Source: Candidatus Zixiibacteriota bacterium
GTDB taxonomy: Bacteria; Zixibacteria; MSB-5A5; GN15; PGXB01
Length of the DNA: 34,943 nt
Assembly: GCA_026397505.1 (NCBI GenBank)
Contig: JAPLUR010000094.1
Span: 1 to 34,943, forward strand
Direction of reading: 5' to 3'
The position numbers were made by a program, and so were the translations under genes. How positions within the stretch are numbered: position 1 is the first letter of the stretch; each line of letters begins with the position of its first letter. The notes under the pieces were generated by a model, which ran no database searches, was not told the origin of the DNA, and saw only the letters and a program-made list of their open reading frames with translations. Of the stretch, positions 16,118 through 25,004 are shown one piece after another.

Positions 16118-17538
16118 CTTTAAAAGAATGCAAAGCCCTGAAGGCGGAATATGCCGATATCCGGCTGGAGCGGATTGAGGATGAGAATATTGCCGTCTCC
16201 GACGGCAAAGTCGAGCCGATCGAGCAGGCTTCCTCGGCCGGGATCGGTATCAGGGTAATCAAGGATGGCGCCTGGGGTTTTGCCGCCACCGATGACCTAT
16301 CGGAAAAATCGGTCAAAAATAAAGCTCAGCTCGCGGTCGAAATCGCCATTGCCTCCGCTTCGGTCAATAAGAGCAGAGTAGAACTCTCCTCTCTCAAGGC
16401 ATCTCAGGGTGAATATGTCTCCCCCTATGAGATTGACCCCTTCACAGTCCCCCTTGATCAAAAGATTTCCTTCCTGATGGAAATCGACAGCACCATCGGG
16501 GCGCAGGGTGCCGATAAGATAAATTCCCGGAATTGCTTTGCCGGGTTTCGCAAAATCGACAGCTATTTCGCCTCCTCCGAGGGGGCCAAAATAAGGCAGA
16601 TTGTTGTACATAGCGGCGGCGGGATGCTATTGGGATTGACCAAATCGCACCGCGAGCGTTATGAGCGCTCTTTTCCATCATCTTCGGGCCAGTATGAATG
16701 CAAAGGGTTTGAGCTTCTCGAGGAATTGAAAATGAAAGAGGCTATTCCGCGTCTAATCGAGGAAATCGAGATGATGAAAACGGCCGAGCCGTGCCCCTCA
16801 AAGATGACCACTCTTCTGCTCTCGGGCGACCAGGTATCGCTTCAATTGCACGAATCGGTCGGGCATCCGCTGGAACTGGACCGGGTGTTCGGCTCCGAAC
16901 GGAATTTCTCAGGGACTTCTTTCGCCACTCCGGATAACCTGGACAAACTCAAATATGCCTCTGATATTGTCACTGTCACAAGCGACCCGACCGCCTCTCA
17001 TGGACTCGGCTCTTATGGCTATGATGATGAAGGGGTTCCGGGTTATCGGGCGGAATTGATAAAGAATGGCCTTCTGGTGAATTACCTTTCCTCGCGCGAG
17101 ACGGCCGCCAGAATCGGCAAACTCTCGACCGGCGCCATGCGGGCCGATGGCTGGAGCAATCTGCCGCTGGTCAGAATGACCAACATTAACCTTGTTCCCG
17201 GCGAAAAATCAATCGCGCAGATTCTTTCGGAAATCGATGACGGCATTTATATGGACACGGTAAGCTCATGGTCGATCGACGACCAGCGCAAATATTTCCA
17301 GTTCGGCTGCGAAATTGGGTGGCTCATAAAGGGCGGGAAATTGACCACGGTCATAAATAATCCCACTTATTCGGGTTGTACCACCGATTTCTGGAACAAG
17401 TGTACGGCCATCGCCGATCAGAAATCATACCGCATCTGGGGGACGCCCAACTGCGGTAAAGGGGAACCAGGCCAGAACGCCCGCACCGGGCAGGGTGCAT
17501 CACCCTGCCGGTTCGACAATATTCAGGTGGGAGGATAG
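16090..17538 (+). CDS. tldD: TldD metalloprotease subunit
   Basis: A 483-residue protein that starts at ATG 16090 inside the end of the upstream gene, with AGGGA before it; longer in-frame starts would read through the upstream gene. TldD and TldE form a heteromeric zinc protease that degrades unfolded or leader-bearing peptides, for example in microcin B17 and CcdA processing. The zinc motif HExxxH is His254-Glu255-to-His259 in LHESVGHPLELD. SSRETAARIG, GAMRADGW and SGCTTDFW are family blocks, and the conserved late Cys lies in TPNCGKGEPGQ. tldE follows four bases after its stop. Confidence 0.93.
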   Translation: MERAKFAEIALKECKALKAEYADIRLERIEDENIAVSDGKVEPIEQASSAGIGIRVIKDGAWGFAATDDLSEKSVKNKAQLAVEIAIASASVNKSRVELSSLKASQGEYVSPYEIDPFTVPLDQKISFLMEIDSTIGAQGADKINSRNCFAGFRKIDSYFASSEGAKIRQIVVHSGGGMLLGLTKSHRERYERSFPSSSGQYECKGFELLEELKMKEAIPRLIEEIEMMKTAEPCPSKMTTLLLSGDQVSLQLHESVGHPLELDRVFGSERNFSGTSFATPDNLDKLKYASDIVTVTSDPTASHGLGSYGYDDEGVPGYRAELIKNGLLVNYLSSRETAARIGKLSTGAMRADGWSNLPLVRMTNINLVPGEKSIAQILSEIDDGIYMDTVSSWSIDDQRKYFQFGCEIGWLIKGGKLTTVINNPTYSGCTTDFWNKCTAIADQKSYRIWGTPNCGKGEPGQNARTGQGASPCRFDNIQVGG

Positions 17539-17542
17539 TCTC

Positions 17543-18949
17543 ATGCCGGATAAACCTGTCATTTATCCCATCCTGCCGATGTTCCCCTCAGACAATCAGG
17601 TTGACAGAGATAGTTTTCAGTCGTTGCTGCAATCGGTATTGAAATTATCCAAAGCCGACATGACCGAGGCAGTGCTTGAAAAGAACGGCCTGGTGCTGAC
17701 TCGATTTGCCGAATCGAAAATTCATCAGAATATCGATACCGAGGATACGACTCTTTATATAAGGATGGTTAAGGACAAGAAGTTGAGTGTGGTCGCGACC
17801 GGTGATATCTCGGAATCCGGAATCAAAAAGGCGGTGGGAGCCGGGGAGGATATGCTCAAATATATGCTTCCCGATGACAAGTTTGTTTCCTTTCCCAATC
17901 CGGACAGCACTGTCCTTAAGGAAAACTCAATTTCGGAAGGTACATCTACCTATGGGCCCGACAGACGGGCCGAGGCGGTCAAGCTGATAGATGCGATCGG
18001 GAGAAAAGGAAACCTGGAAGCCTCGGGCGCTTTTCGTATCGAGGAGAAGAGCCTGGCGGTGGCCAATTCCCTGGGTGTGAAAAGATTTTTCACCGGCAAC
18101 AATGCCCAACTCTCTCTCACACTCTCCGGCAAGGAAAAAGAATCGGGCTGGGCGATCGGTTATGACCGTGATGCCTCGTTGATAGATGTCGGCGAATTGG
18201 CCAAAAGAGCCGCCCAGAAGGCGGTTCTGTCGAGAAATCCGATATCACTTCCCGATGGACAGTACACTGTCATTCTCGAACCGGCCGCAGTGGGGCAGCT
18301 TCTGATTCTTCTGGCTTTTATGGGTTTCGGGGCAAAGACATTTTCTCAGCAGCGCTCCTTCATGGCCGGAAAAATCGGGCAGAAAATTGCGGGAGATAAT
18401 TTCACGGTCTATGAAGATCCGCATGACCCGGCTTTTGGGACGATGCCTTTCGACTATGAAGGGGTTCCGAAAGTGAAAGTACCGCTGATTGAAAATGGCC
18501 TGGCACGAGGAGTGGTAAGCAACTCGTACTATGCCAATATCATGGGGACGACCTCCACCGGCAATGCCCTGCCGGCCAATAACAGTTTCGGCCCTTATCC
18601 CAAGAATATGGTGGTCGCCCCCGGCGAGAAAACGCTCGACGAGATAATTCAATCGACCGAAAAAGGGATACTTATCACCCATTTCTGGTATTTGAACTAT
18701 CTCAATCCGATGAAAACGATGGTTACCGGCACCACCCGCGATGGGACATTCCTTATCGAGAAGGGCCAGATAGGTTCGGCTGTCAAAAACATGCGCACTA
18801 ATCAATCGATACTTGAGGCTTTCACCAATATCGCCGCGATCGGCAAGGAAAGCATTATCTATCCCCAGTACTCGATTCTGATGAAAGTGCCGGGGATGAA
18901 AATCGATAATTTCAATCTGGCGGCCGAGGAGGATCAAGAAAAATGTTAA
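17543..18949 (+). CDS. TldE/PmbA protease partner subunit
   Basis: A 468-residue protein whose ATG at 17543 is preceded by GGGAGGA. It has the TldE/PmbA organisation: LIDAIGRKGNLEASGAF, the GTTSTGNALP block, and MVTGTTRDGTFLIEKGQI near the end. It lacks the zinc HExxxH, as expected for the non-catalytic partner that pairs with TldD. The N-terminal ~45 residues (including IYPILPMFPSDNQVDRD) precede the usual family start and may be a lineage-specific extension. Its last codons overlap the ATG of the small Tat-signal gene. Confidence 0.9.
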   Translation: MPDKPVIYPILPMFPSDNQVDRDSFQSLLQSVLKLSKADMTEAVLEKNGLVLTRFAESKIHQNIDTEDTTLYIRMVKDKKLSVVATGDISESGIKKAVGAGEDMLKYMLPDDKFVSFPNPDSTVLKENSISEGTSTYGPDRRAEAVKLIDAIGRKGNLEASGAFRIEEKSLAVANSLGVKRFFTGNNAQLSLTLSGKEKESGWAIGYDRDASLIDVGELAKRAAQKAVLSRNPISLPDGQYTVILEPAAVGQLLILLAFMGFGAKTFSQQRSFMAGKIGQKIAGDNFTVYEDPHDPAFGTMPFDYEGVPKVKVPLIENGLARGVVSNSYYANIMGTTSTGNALPANNSFGPYPKNMVVAPGEKTLDEIIQSTEKGILITHFWYLNYLNPMKTMVTGTTRDGTFLIEKGQIGSAVKNMRTNQSILEAFTNIAAIGKESIIYPQYSILMKVPGMKIDNFNLAAEEDQEKC

Positions 18950-19164
18950 GACGCAATTTTCTTAAAGCGGCGGCCATGACTCTGGTCGGATTCCTGTTCG
19001 CCAGACGAATTCCTCTGGCCGAGAGCATTGCCGCTGAAGAAGCGCCGAAAAAGCGTTCCGGAAGAATCTATCATTTTCATGGCCACGCTCGCTCCGGCTG
19101 CGCCTCACGTCCCGAATTGGCTCCTTTCCTTGAAAAGGGAATATCAAATATCCCGCCGATATGA
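18943..19164 (+). CDS. Small twin-arginine signal protein, function unknown
   Basis: A 73-residue product. It begins MLRRNFLKAAAMTLVGFLFA, a clear Tat signal peptide with an RRNFLK box and an Ala-rich hydrophobic segment, so about 40 residues would be exported folded. The mature part is basic, then rich in possible metal ligands: YHFHGHARSGC. It ends NIPPI. The ATG overlaps the tldE stop and has GAGGAGG upstream, a strong signal that it is real. Its TGA (19162-19164) ends one base before the prmC ATG at 19166, so it is coupled on both sides. I do not recognise a family. A folded protein this small on the Tat route is unusual. Confidence 0.65.
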   Translation: MLRRNFLKAAAMTLVGFLFARRIPLAESIAAEEAPKKRSGRIYHFHGHARSGCASRPELAPFLEKGISNIPPI

Positions 19165-19165
19165 A

Positions 19166-20026
19166 ATGGATGAAAAGGAATTCCATCGGCTGATCAAAGA
19201 GGCCGAAAAGAAGCTTAAAAAAGCCGGGATTGATTCTGCGGCGGCCGAAGTCGAAATAATCCTGGAATACCTTCTGGAAGTGGAGCGAATAGACCTCTAC
19301 CTTCATGGCGCCCGATTGATCGACAATAAGATTCGCGAGCAGTTTGACCGGATAATCGACAAGCGCACCACTCGCTATCCTCTGCAATATATTCTGGGTG
19401 AAATGTATTTTTACGGACGGAAGTTTATGGTCACGCCCGAGGTGATGGTGCCGACTCCGGAAACGGAACTGCTCTGCGACCTGGCGATCAATTACATCCG
19501 CAACGAGGGGATTGGGGAGCCGGATATTCTGGATGTCGGAACCGGCTCGGGGGTTATCGCCGTGACAATTGCCTGCGAATTGCCCGATTCATTTGTTACG
19601 GCTCTCGACATTTCTCCGGGGGCGTTGACAATCGCCCATAAAAATGCGGGGGAATATGAAGTCGCCTCACGGATTGAGTTTGTCGAGTCCAATGCTTTTA
19701 CGGAAGTCAGAGCCGATCGGAAATATGAATTGATTCTGTCCAACCCTCCGTATATTTCTGATGATGAGTATAAGGGTTTACCGCCTGAGGTTTTGGCCGA
19801 CCCAAAAATATCTCTTGTTTCCGGCCCCAAAGGGCTTGATTTTATTGCCATGCTGGTCGGCCGGGCGCCTGATTTTCTGAAAAAGAAAGGGCGCCTGATG
19901 TTCGAAATAGGGTATAATCAAGCAGACTTGGTTGCGGAGATGACCGAAAAGGACTCGCGCTATCATTCAATTTCAATATTTAAGGATTTAAATGATATTG
20001 ATCGGGTGGTGATATTGAGCATATGA
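19166..20026 (+). CDS. prmC: Release factor glutamine methyltransferase
   Basis: PrmC methylates the GGQ glutamine of RF1 and RF2. The product has 286 residues when started at ATG 19166, one base after the small Tat gene; in-frame upstream starts would overlap that gene and add non-conserved residues. It has an N-terminal helical substrate domain (1-75, ending YPLQYILGE), the SAM-binding ILDVGTGSGVIA (121-132), and the catalytic NPPY (193-196) in LSNPPYISDDE. EVMVPTPETE is the conserved loop before the SAM site. Its stop overlaps the next gene (ATGA). Confidence 0.95.
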   Translation: MDEKEFHRLIKEAEKKLKKAGIDSAAAEVEIILEYLLEVERIDLYLHGARLIDNKIREQFDRIIDKRTTRYPLQYILGEMYFYGRKFMVTPEVMVPTPETELLCDLAINYIRNEGIGEPDILDVGTGSGVIAVTIACELPDSFVTALDISPGALTIAHKNAGEYEVASRIEFVESNAFTEVRADRKYELILSNPPYISDDEYKGLPPEVLADPKISLVSGPKGLDFIAMLVGRAPDFLKKKGRLMFEIGYNQADLVAEMTEKDSRYHSISIFKDLNDIDRVVILSI

Positions 20027-20490
20027 CCGAGGATGAAAAACAGCTGGAGAGGCTGGCGGAATTGCGCCCCCTCTGTCGTTTTATTCAAACCGCAGTGGAG
20101 CAACTGGGCCGGGAAAAGGCCAAGGAACTGGCGGCCGTTGCTTTCGAGAAATATGCCTGCGACCGCTTTGTTGCCCCTTATAATGATACCCCGTTGGATG
20201 AGCGGTGGGAAATGTTCCGCGAGGCGATTATCAACGGCGCCGATGAAAGCACCTATGCTATCGAATATTGTGATGATTTTATGGTCAAAATTCGGTATCT
20301 GAACTGCACCTTTCTGAATATTTTTCGGGAGTTCGGTCTCGAGGATTTTGTGCCCTCATATTGTCAGACCGATTATATTACCTGCCGCCGGATACACCCC
20401 GATATAGCCATGACCCGCACGCAGACCCTGGCCGAGGGGGCCGCTTACTGCGACCACTGCTGGACATTTGTCGCCGGGCGAAAATCATAG
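20023..20490 (+). CDS. ATC-hydrolase-like protein (L-2-amino-thiazoline-4-carboxylate hydrolase family)
   Basis: A 155-residue protein of the PF14196 type. The family motif set is present: CQTDY (the Cys is the proposed nucleophile), then RTQTLAEGAAYCDHCW with the conserved Cys-Asp-His. An internal YCDDF and a helical N-terminal half complete it. Characterised relatives open the thiazoline ring to S-carbamoyl-cysteine, but most family members have no proven substrate. It overlaps prmC by four bases and is the last gene of this run. Confidence 0.8.
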   Translation: MTEDEKQLERLAELRPLCRFIQTAVEQLGREKAKELAAVAFEKYACDRFVAPYNDTPLDERWEMFREAIINGADESTYAIEYCDDFMVKIRYLNCTFLNIFREFGLEDFVPSYCQTDYITCRRIHPDIAMTRTQTLAEGAAYCDHCWTFVAGRKS

Positions 20491-20694
20491 TCCTTAGCTC
20501 TTTAAATCATCCCGCCCCGGAGAGCGACACCATTTGTGGCGCAAAGCCTATTACATTCCTTATTCTTTCCAATCAGGTATCAGGGATAAAACGTAAATTG
20601 AATTTGAATAATTAAAACTTGTTTTGGCGGATTCAAACGCATATTTTTTGTGATAAGAGAGACTGGAATCTTTTGAGGCCCTGAACATCATGAT

Positions 20695-22197
20695 ATGAAC
20701 CCCAAAAATCACTCATTTGAAATATGGAAAGCTTTCCGTGAGAAGGCCGATATTTTCTCGGACTATACGGCGGTGTTGTCGGTCTCAGGTCAGGTCACTT
20801 TTAAAGAACTTTATGGGAAAGCCGAGCAATTATCAGAGTCGCTGAGCAAATCGGGAATTCAGCCGGGAGATGTTATCGGTATCGCGTTGCCCAATATAAC
20901 CGATTTTGTCATATCATTTTTGGCTCTCTGCCGTCTTTCGGCGATCGTAGCGCTGATTTCTCCCAAATATCAGACTTCTGAATTGAAGGCTGTCATTGAT
21001 AATCTGGCGCCCCGCTGCCTTTTGGTTTCTTCGGGGCAGCTCGGCGATTTCGAGCGAAAAATCACGTCTTACAGAGCCGACATGATTGAAACCAAAATAA
21101 ATAATGAAATTACCTGCCTGACATTCCCGGATAATCCTTCCGCCGGGAAACGCCATCCGTTTCTGGATGACGCTGCTCTGATCAAGTTTACCTCCGGTTC
21201 CACCGGCGAACCGAAAGGGATTGCTCTATCGGCGGCCAATATCCTGGCCGAAACCGAGAATGTGGTCGACACCCTGCAGATGACCCAGAAGGATCGGATA
21301 CTCGCGGTCGTGCCGATTTCGCACTCTTACGGATTTGACCTGGGAGTGCTGGCGATGCTGTCTTCGGGCGCAACGCTTGTGCTCGGAGAAAACTTCATCC
21401 CCCGCCGTATTCTATCCGACCTTGAAACCAGGGGAATTACCATTTTCCTCGGCGTCCCCAGCATGTACCGTTTCTTTTTGGAGACCCCCTTAAATATGCC
21501 GCCCGATCTGTCGCAGATCCGCTATCTGCTTTCATGCACGGCGCCGCTGAGCCCGCAAATGATTATTGAATTCGCGTCAAAATTCGGCCAGCCGCTTTGC
21601 CAGCATTACGGTTCCTCCGAGACGGGAGCGGTGACAACGCATGTCCCGGCCAAGGTTTATACGCACCCCGATTCGGTCGGGCTGCCGATGAGAAATGTGC
21701 AGATTGGCATCTATGATCGTGATGGGAACGAGCTTTCCGCCGATGAAGAGGGTGAAGTGGTTGTCAGAAGCAGAGCGGTCGCTCTCGGATATATTATGGG
21801 TGAGCCGAAGGATAGGATTACAATCACGGATGGTACTTACCGGACCGGCGATACCGGCGTTCTTGATAAGAACGGCTATCTTTATATTCGGGGGCGTATC
21901 GATGGTATGATTAATGTCGGCGGCCATAAAGTATCGCCGCTGGAGGTCGCGCAGGTTCTGGAAAGTCATTCGGCGGTGAGAGAAGCCGCGGTTATCGGTG
22001 TCATCGATCAGTCCGGAGGACAAATTGTCTATGCGGCAGTCACCCTGAAAAGCGCCGCTATGGAAAATGACATTCTGGAGTTCTGCCGCCGGCATCTGGC
22101 CGAATACAAAGTACCGCGCCGAATCGACATCATGGATTCACTTCCACGAACCGCCGCCGGAAAAGTCAAACTCGACCCGGAGAATATCAAATGGTAG
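20695..22197 (+). CDS. Acyl-adenylating enzyme (AMP-dependent synthetase / A-domain-like)
   Basis: A 500-residue ANL superfamily enzyme that activates a carboxylate with ATP. The phosphate loop is FTSGSTGEPKG (165-175). The acid-binding floor includes YGSSETG, the ribose and hinge motif is TYRTGDTG, and RTAAGKVKLD near the C-terminus holds the catalytic lysine. The length fits a stand-alone acyl-CoA synthetase or acyl-AMP ligase. It overlaps the following ACP-GNAT gene by seven bases, which suggests it loads the fused carrier domain rather than CoA. The substrate is unknown. An isolated AMP ligase, carrier and acyltransferase set resembles small lipid or amino-acid acylation systems. Confidence 0.88.
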   Translation: MNPKNHSFEIWKAFREKADIFSDYTAVLSVSGQVTFKELYGKAEQLSESLSKSGIQPGDVIGIALPNITDFVISFLALCRLSAIVALISPKYQTSELKAVIDNLAPRCLLVSSGQLGDFERKITSYRADMIETKINNEITCLTFPDNPSAGKRHPFLDDAALIKFTSGSTGEPKGIALSAANILAETENVVDTLQMTQKDRILAVVPISHSYGFDLGVLAMLSSGATLVLGENFIPRRILSDLETRGITIFLGVPSMYRFFLETPLNMPPDLSQIRYLLSCTAPLSPQMIIEFASKFGQPLCQHYGSSETGAVTTHVPAKVYTHPDSVGLPMRNVQIGIYDRDGNELSADEEGEVVVRSRAVALGYIMGEPKDRITITDGTYRTGDTGVLDKNGYLYIRGRIDGMINVGGHKVSPLEVAQVLESHSAVREAAVIGVIDQSGGQIVYAAVTLKSAAMENDILEFCRRHLAEYKVPRRIDIMDSLPRTAAGKVKLDPENIKW

Positions 22198-23126
22198 AGC
22201 GGGAACAGATAACGGCCGAGATTATCCGCCTGCTGCGTCGACGCGCCCTGGCCGGCTCCGGACGCGAGATACCGCTTGATGCCCCGTTGGGTGAAACCGG
22301 GCTGGGGCTTGATTCGCTGGCGATGGTGGAATTTATAACCGCGCTGGAGAAGACTTTCGAGGTTGAGTTTCCGGAAAATATCTGGGTCGAGCGGGATAAA
22401 TTTACGCCCGGCAATTTCGTTGAGATGATCCTGAGCCTGCGCCCGGCGAAAATGACATTGTCTCAAGCCGCCGGCGAACTGGAAAAGCCTGAGGACAGAA
22501 CACCAATCTCGGTATCTCATGTCTTTCGGAAGGCAACGGCCCGGTTCTACGCGCGCGAGAGATATTTCATTTTGGCCTACGACCTGATGAATCATAAACC
22601 TCACCCCTACCGGTTCGATCTCGATATGACTCTGAAAGAAGCAACACCCGGAGACAAATCAGCTCTTTCGGCCATGTGGAATAAGGATTTGATGGAGCGT
22701 AAGCTCGCTCTTTTTGAGAAGCGGCTTGCCTTGGGATATATCTGTCTGACCGCCTGGCACGAGAGCCGGATTGTCGGCATCGACTGGCTTTCGGCCACCG
22801 GTGATAGGGAACCTTATACCGGTCTGGAAATAAGGATGAATCCCGGCTCCTGCTATGGCTTTGATCTTAATGAACATCCGCGATATGAAGGCAAAGGGGT
22901 GGGATTGGCCACGCTGGCATTTTCGCTGGCGGTAGCTAAAGAGCGCGGTTTCAAAACCCAATTTACGATTGTCCATTCGGGCAACAAGAAAATGCTCGGT
23001 GCGGCGGTGCAGATATTCGGTTTCAAGCAGGTCGGCACAATCGAAACGACGCGCATTTTCGGCCGGGTGCGTTCCTCATGGGAAATCGAGGGACGGCGGG
23101 GCAACTCTCCCCTATTGCAATTGTAA
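22191..23126 (+). CDS. Acyl carrier protein fused to a GNAT acyltransferase
   Basis: A 311-residue two-domain protein. Residues 1-82 are an acyl or peptidyl carrier domain with the phosphopantetheine serine at Ser42 in GLGLDSLAMVEF. A linker (about 85-140) follows, containing a possible helix. Residues about 145-300 form a GNAT fold with the acyl-CoA or phosphopantetheine-binding loop RYEGKGVGLATLAF and the late strand-helix KKMLGAAVQIFGFKQVG. It is translationally coupled to the adenylating enzyme. The arrangement implies that the acyl group activated upstream is loaded on Ser42 and passed in cis to an amine by the GNAT domain. The acceptor is unknown. Such an ACP-GNAT fusion is uncommon. 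Confidence 0.82.
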   Translation: MVEREQITAEIIRLLRRRALAGSGREIPLDAPLGETGLGLDSLAMVEFITALEKTFEVEFPENIWVERDKFTPGNFVEMILSLRPAKMTLSQAAGELEKPEDRTPISVSHVFRKATARFYARERYFILAYDLMNHKPHPYRFDLDMTLKEATPGDKSALSAMWNKDLMERKLALFEKRLALGYICLTAWHESRIVGIDWLSATGDREPYTGLEIRMNPGSCYGFDLNEHPRYEGKGVGLATLAFSLAVAKERGFKTQFTIVHSGNKKMLGAAVQIFGFKQVGTIETTRIFGRVRSSWEIEGRRGNSPLLQL

Positions 23127-23182
23127 ATTCATAGATGAAATGTTATCTTATGGTGGAATGAACCGCCATAATAATATTAGTC

Positions 23183-23812
23183 ATGATTCCCGCTGATAAG
23201 ATAATCCACGCCCTAAAGAAAGCTTATCCCGATGCCGCCTGCTCGCTGAATTTTAAGACACCGCATCAACTATTAGTGGCGACGATTCTTTCGGCGCAGT
23301 GCACCGATGAACGGGTGAATGCGGTCACGCCGGCCCTGTTCGAGAAATACAAATCCCCGACCGCCTTTGCGCAGGCGGATATAAAAGAACTGGAGAACGA
23401 TATTCGCTCCACCGGTTTTTTCCGCAATAAGGCAAAGGCGATCAGGGAATCATCGAGAATTATTGTCGGGCAGTTTAACAGCCGGATGCCGCGACGGATG
23501 GAGGACCTGGTCAAATTGCCGGGGGTGGGAAGAAAGACCGCCTCGGTCATTCTGGGAACTGCTTTCGGCAAAGCTGAGGGGATTGTGGTGGACACACATG
23601 TGGCGCGTCTTTCGAAGAGACTGGGATTCACATCCGAAAATGATCCAGTCAAAATCGAAAATGATTTGATACAAATGATTCCAAAAAAAGAGTGGATTAT
23701 TTTCTCGCATTTGATGATATTTCATGGACGTTCTATCTGCAAGGCGCGGCGGCCCGAATGCCGCCGATGCGTGATAGCAAATTACTGCCCCTCGGCGAAA
23801 CTCTTTTTATAG
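23183..23812 (+). CDS. nth: Endonuclease III
   Basis: A base-excision-repair glycosylase/AP lyase for oxidised pyrimidines; 209 residues, the usual length. The helix-hairpin-helix is LPGVGRKTASVIL (112-124) with catalytic Lys118; the catalytic aspartate is Asp137 in VVDTHVARL. Cys186, Cys193, Cys196 and Cys202 have the C-x6-C-x2-C-x5-C spacing of the 4Fe-4S cluster. It stands 57 bases after the ACP-GNAT gene and may share its transcript. All key residues are intact. Confidence 0.96.
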   Translation: MIPADKIIHALKKAYPDAACSLNFKTPHQLLVATILSAQCTDERVNAVTPALFEKYKSPTAFAQADIKELENDIRSTGFFRNKAKAIRESSRIIVGQFNSRMPRRMEDLVKLPGVGRKTASVILGTAFGKAEGIVVDTHVARLSKRLGFTSENDPVKIENDLIQMIPKKEWIIFSHLMIFHGRSICKARRPECRRCVIANYCPSAKLFL

Positions 23813-23853
23813 CTTGGCAAAACCTTTTTCCCGCCGATACAGTATAAGGAAAT

Positions 23854-24483
23854 ATGGTTATTATAATTTTATCAGTTATCCTGTTGATCATTGCGGTGGC
23901 GCTAGTTGGTGCGGTCCGGTTTAAGTTCAGGTTCGACAAGAAACAGAAAACAATCTCTATCTCATACTTGCTGTTTGGATTTCTGATTGATTTCGACACC
24001 ATGACCGGACAGTTCTCCGTTGCCGCCATTAGGGTCAAGCGGATAGAATTAAAAAGTCTTTTGCAGAAGACCGCCAAAGAGACGCCGGGCACTGCTACTC
24101 TCCCACCAGCCAAGAAAGCGGAGAAAATGCCACGATGGCTCAAGCTCGGCTGGTCGGATATAAAGAGGTTTTTCCGGCTGCTAGGGAAAATTCGCACCAA
24201 GGATTTGGTTTTCACTATTTCCGGCGGGATTTCTGATCCATATCAGACCGGCAAATATTTTGGCTATTATATGGCGCTCTGCGGGGTGTTTCCACGGCTG
24301 ATGTCGCATATCTCTTTCCAGCCCGATTTCGCGGCGGAAAGCTTGAAATTTGAAGGAAAAGGGATTATCTATATCAGGGTATATCAGATACTGATTTTTG
24401 CCATTAAGATGATATTTGAGAAACTAAAAAAACTGATCAATCTGAAATATGTTACAAGAAAGAAAGGAGCCAGTTATGCCTAA
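23854..24483 (+). CDS. DUF2953 membrane-anchored protein
   Basis: A 209-residue protein with a single N-terminal membrane helix (2-21, MVIIILSVILLIIAVALVGA), then RFKFRFDKKQKTISISYLLFGF, the hallmark of DUF2953. The C-terminal half is beta-strand and ends in a basic tail. In Bacillus the DUF2953 protein YtfI is encoded next to YtfJ/GerW, and the same pair is found here: the gene overlaps the GerW start by eight bases. The function of DUF2953 is not known. Confidence 0.75.
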   Translation: MVIIILSVILLIIAVALVGAVRFKFRFDKKQKTISISYLLFGFLIDFDTMTGQFSVAAIRVKRIELKSLLQKTAKETPGTATLPPAKKAEKMPRWLKLGWSDIKRFFRLLGKIRTKDLVFTISGGISDPYQTGKYFGYYMALCGVFPRLMSHISFQPDFAAESLKFEGKGIIYIRVYQILIFAIKMIFEKLKKLINLKYVTRKKGASYA

Positions 24484-24868
24484 TAATGTTTCGGAGATTC
24501 TCCAGAATATTGTGGGAGAGCTGCGGCAGATGGCCCGTTCGCAGTCGGTGGTGGGCGAGCCGATTACGCTCGGCAATAAGATCATTGTTCCGCTGGTTAA
24601 GATTTCGGTCGGTTTTGGGGCGGGGGGCGCGCAGAGCGAAAAGCAGCCGGAAGGGACCAATTTCGGCGGCGGCGGTGGCGGCGGCGCCAAAATTGAGCCG
24701 GCGGCTTTTATTATTATTGATGGCGATAAGGTCTCGCTCATGGCGGCCAAGCCGGGGAAATATGATTCCCTGATCGAGGCGGTGCCGGCGCTGGTCGGCA
24801 AGCTGATCGATATGCGCTCTTCCGCCAAGGAGAAAAAGGAAGAGGAATCCACCGGCGAGAATAAGTAA
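24476..24868 (+). CDS. GerW family protein (YtfJ-like)
   Basis: A 130-residue protein starting at ATG 24476 with AAAGGAG upstream. It shows the family pattern: MARSQSVVGEPITLGNKIIVPLVKISVGFGAGG, a glycine-rich loop (FGGGGGGG), then AKIEPAAFIIIDGDKV and a helical lysine/glutamate-rich tail. In Bacillus the family is tied to spore germination, but it is widespread in non-sporulating bacteria and pairs with DUF2953, as here. No sporulation genes are visible in this window. A terminator follows. Confidence 0.85.
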   Translation: MPNNVSEILQNIVGELRQMARSQSVVGEPITLGNKIIVPLVKISVGFGAGGAQSEKQPEGTNFGGGGGGGAKIEPAAFIIIDGDKVSLMAAKPGKYDSLIEAVPALVGKLIDMRSSAKEKKEEESTGENK

Positions 24869-24900
24869 GACAGTTCATTTGCACTAGATTGATTTCATGC

Positions 24901-24940
24901 AAACCGCCGTGGCCGATTATGATCGCGGCGGTTTTATATT
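24901..24940 (+). terminator. Terminator after the GerW gene
   Basis: AAACCGCCG (24901-24909) pairs with CGGCGGTTT (24926-24934), followed by TATATT. It stands 32 bases after the GerW stop. Confidence 0.8.
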
Positions 24941-25004
24941 AGGTGATGTCACCCATCATGCTGTAAAATAAGTGTCGAAATCGCAAGGGCTTCGACTTTT
25001 GCGG

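Noticed and set aside
20520-20570. GCGCAAAGCC segment reminiscent of a GEMM (cyclic dinucleotide) riboswitch before the adenylating enzyme gene
   Set aside because: The first conserved helix with its GNRA-type loop and the GGCAAACC block are missing, so only a short chance match remains.
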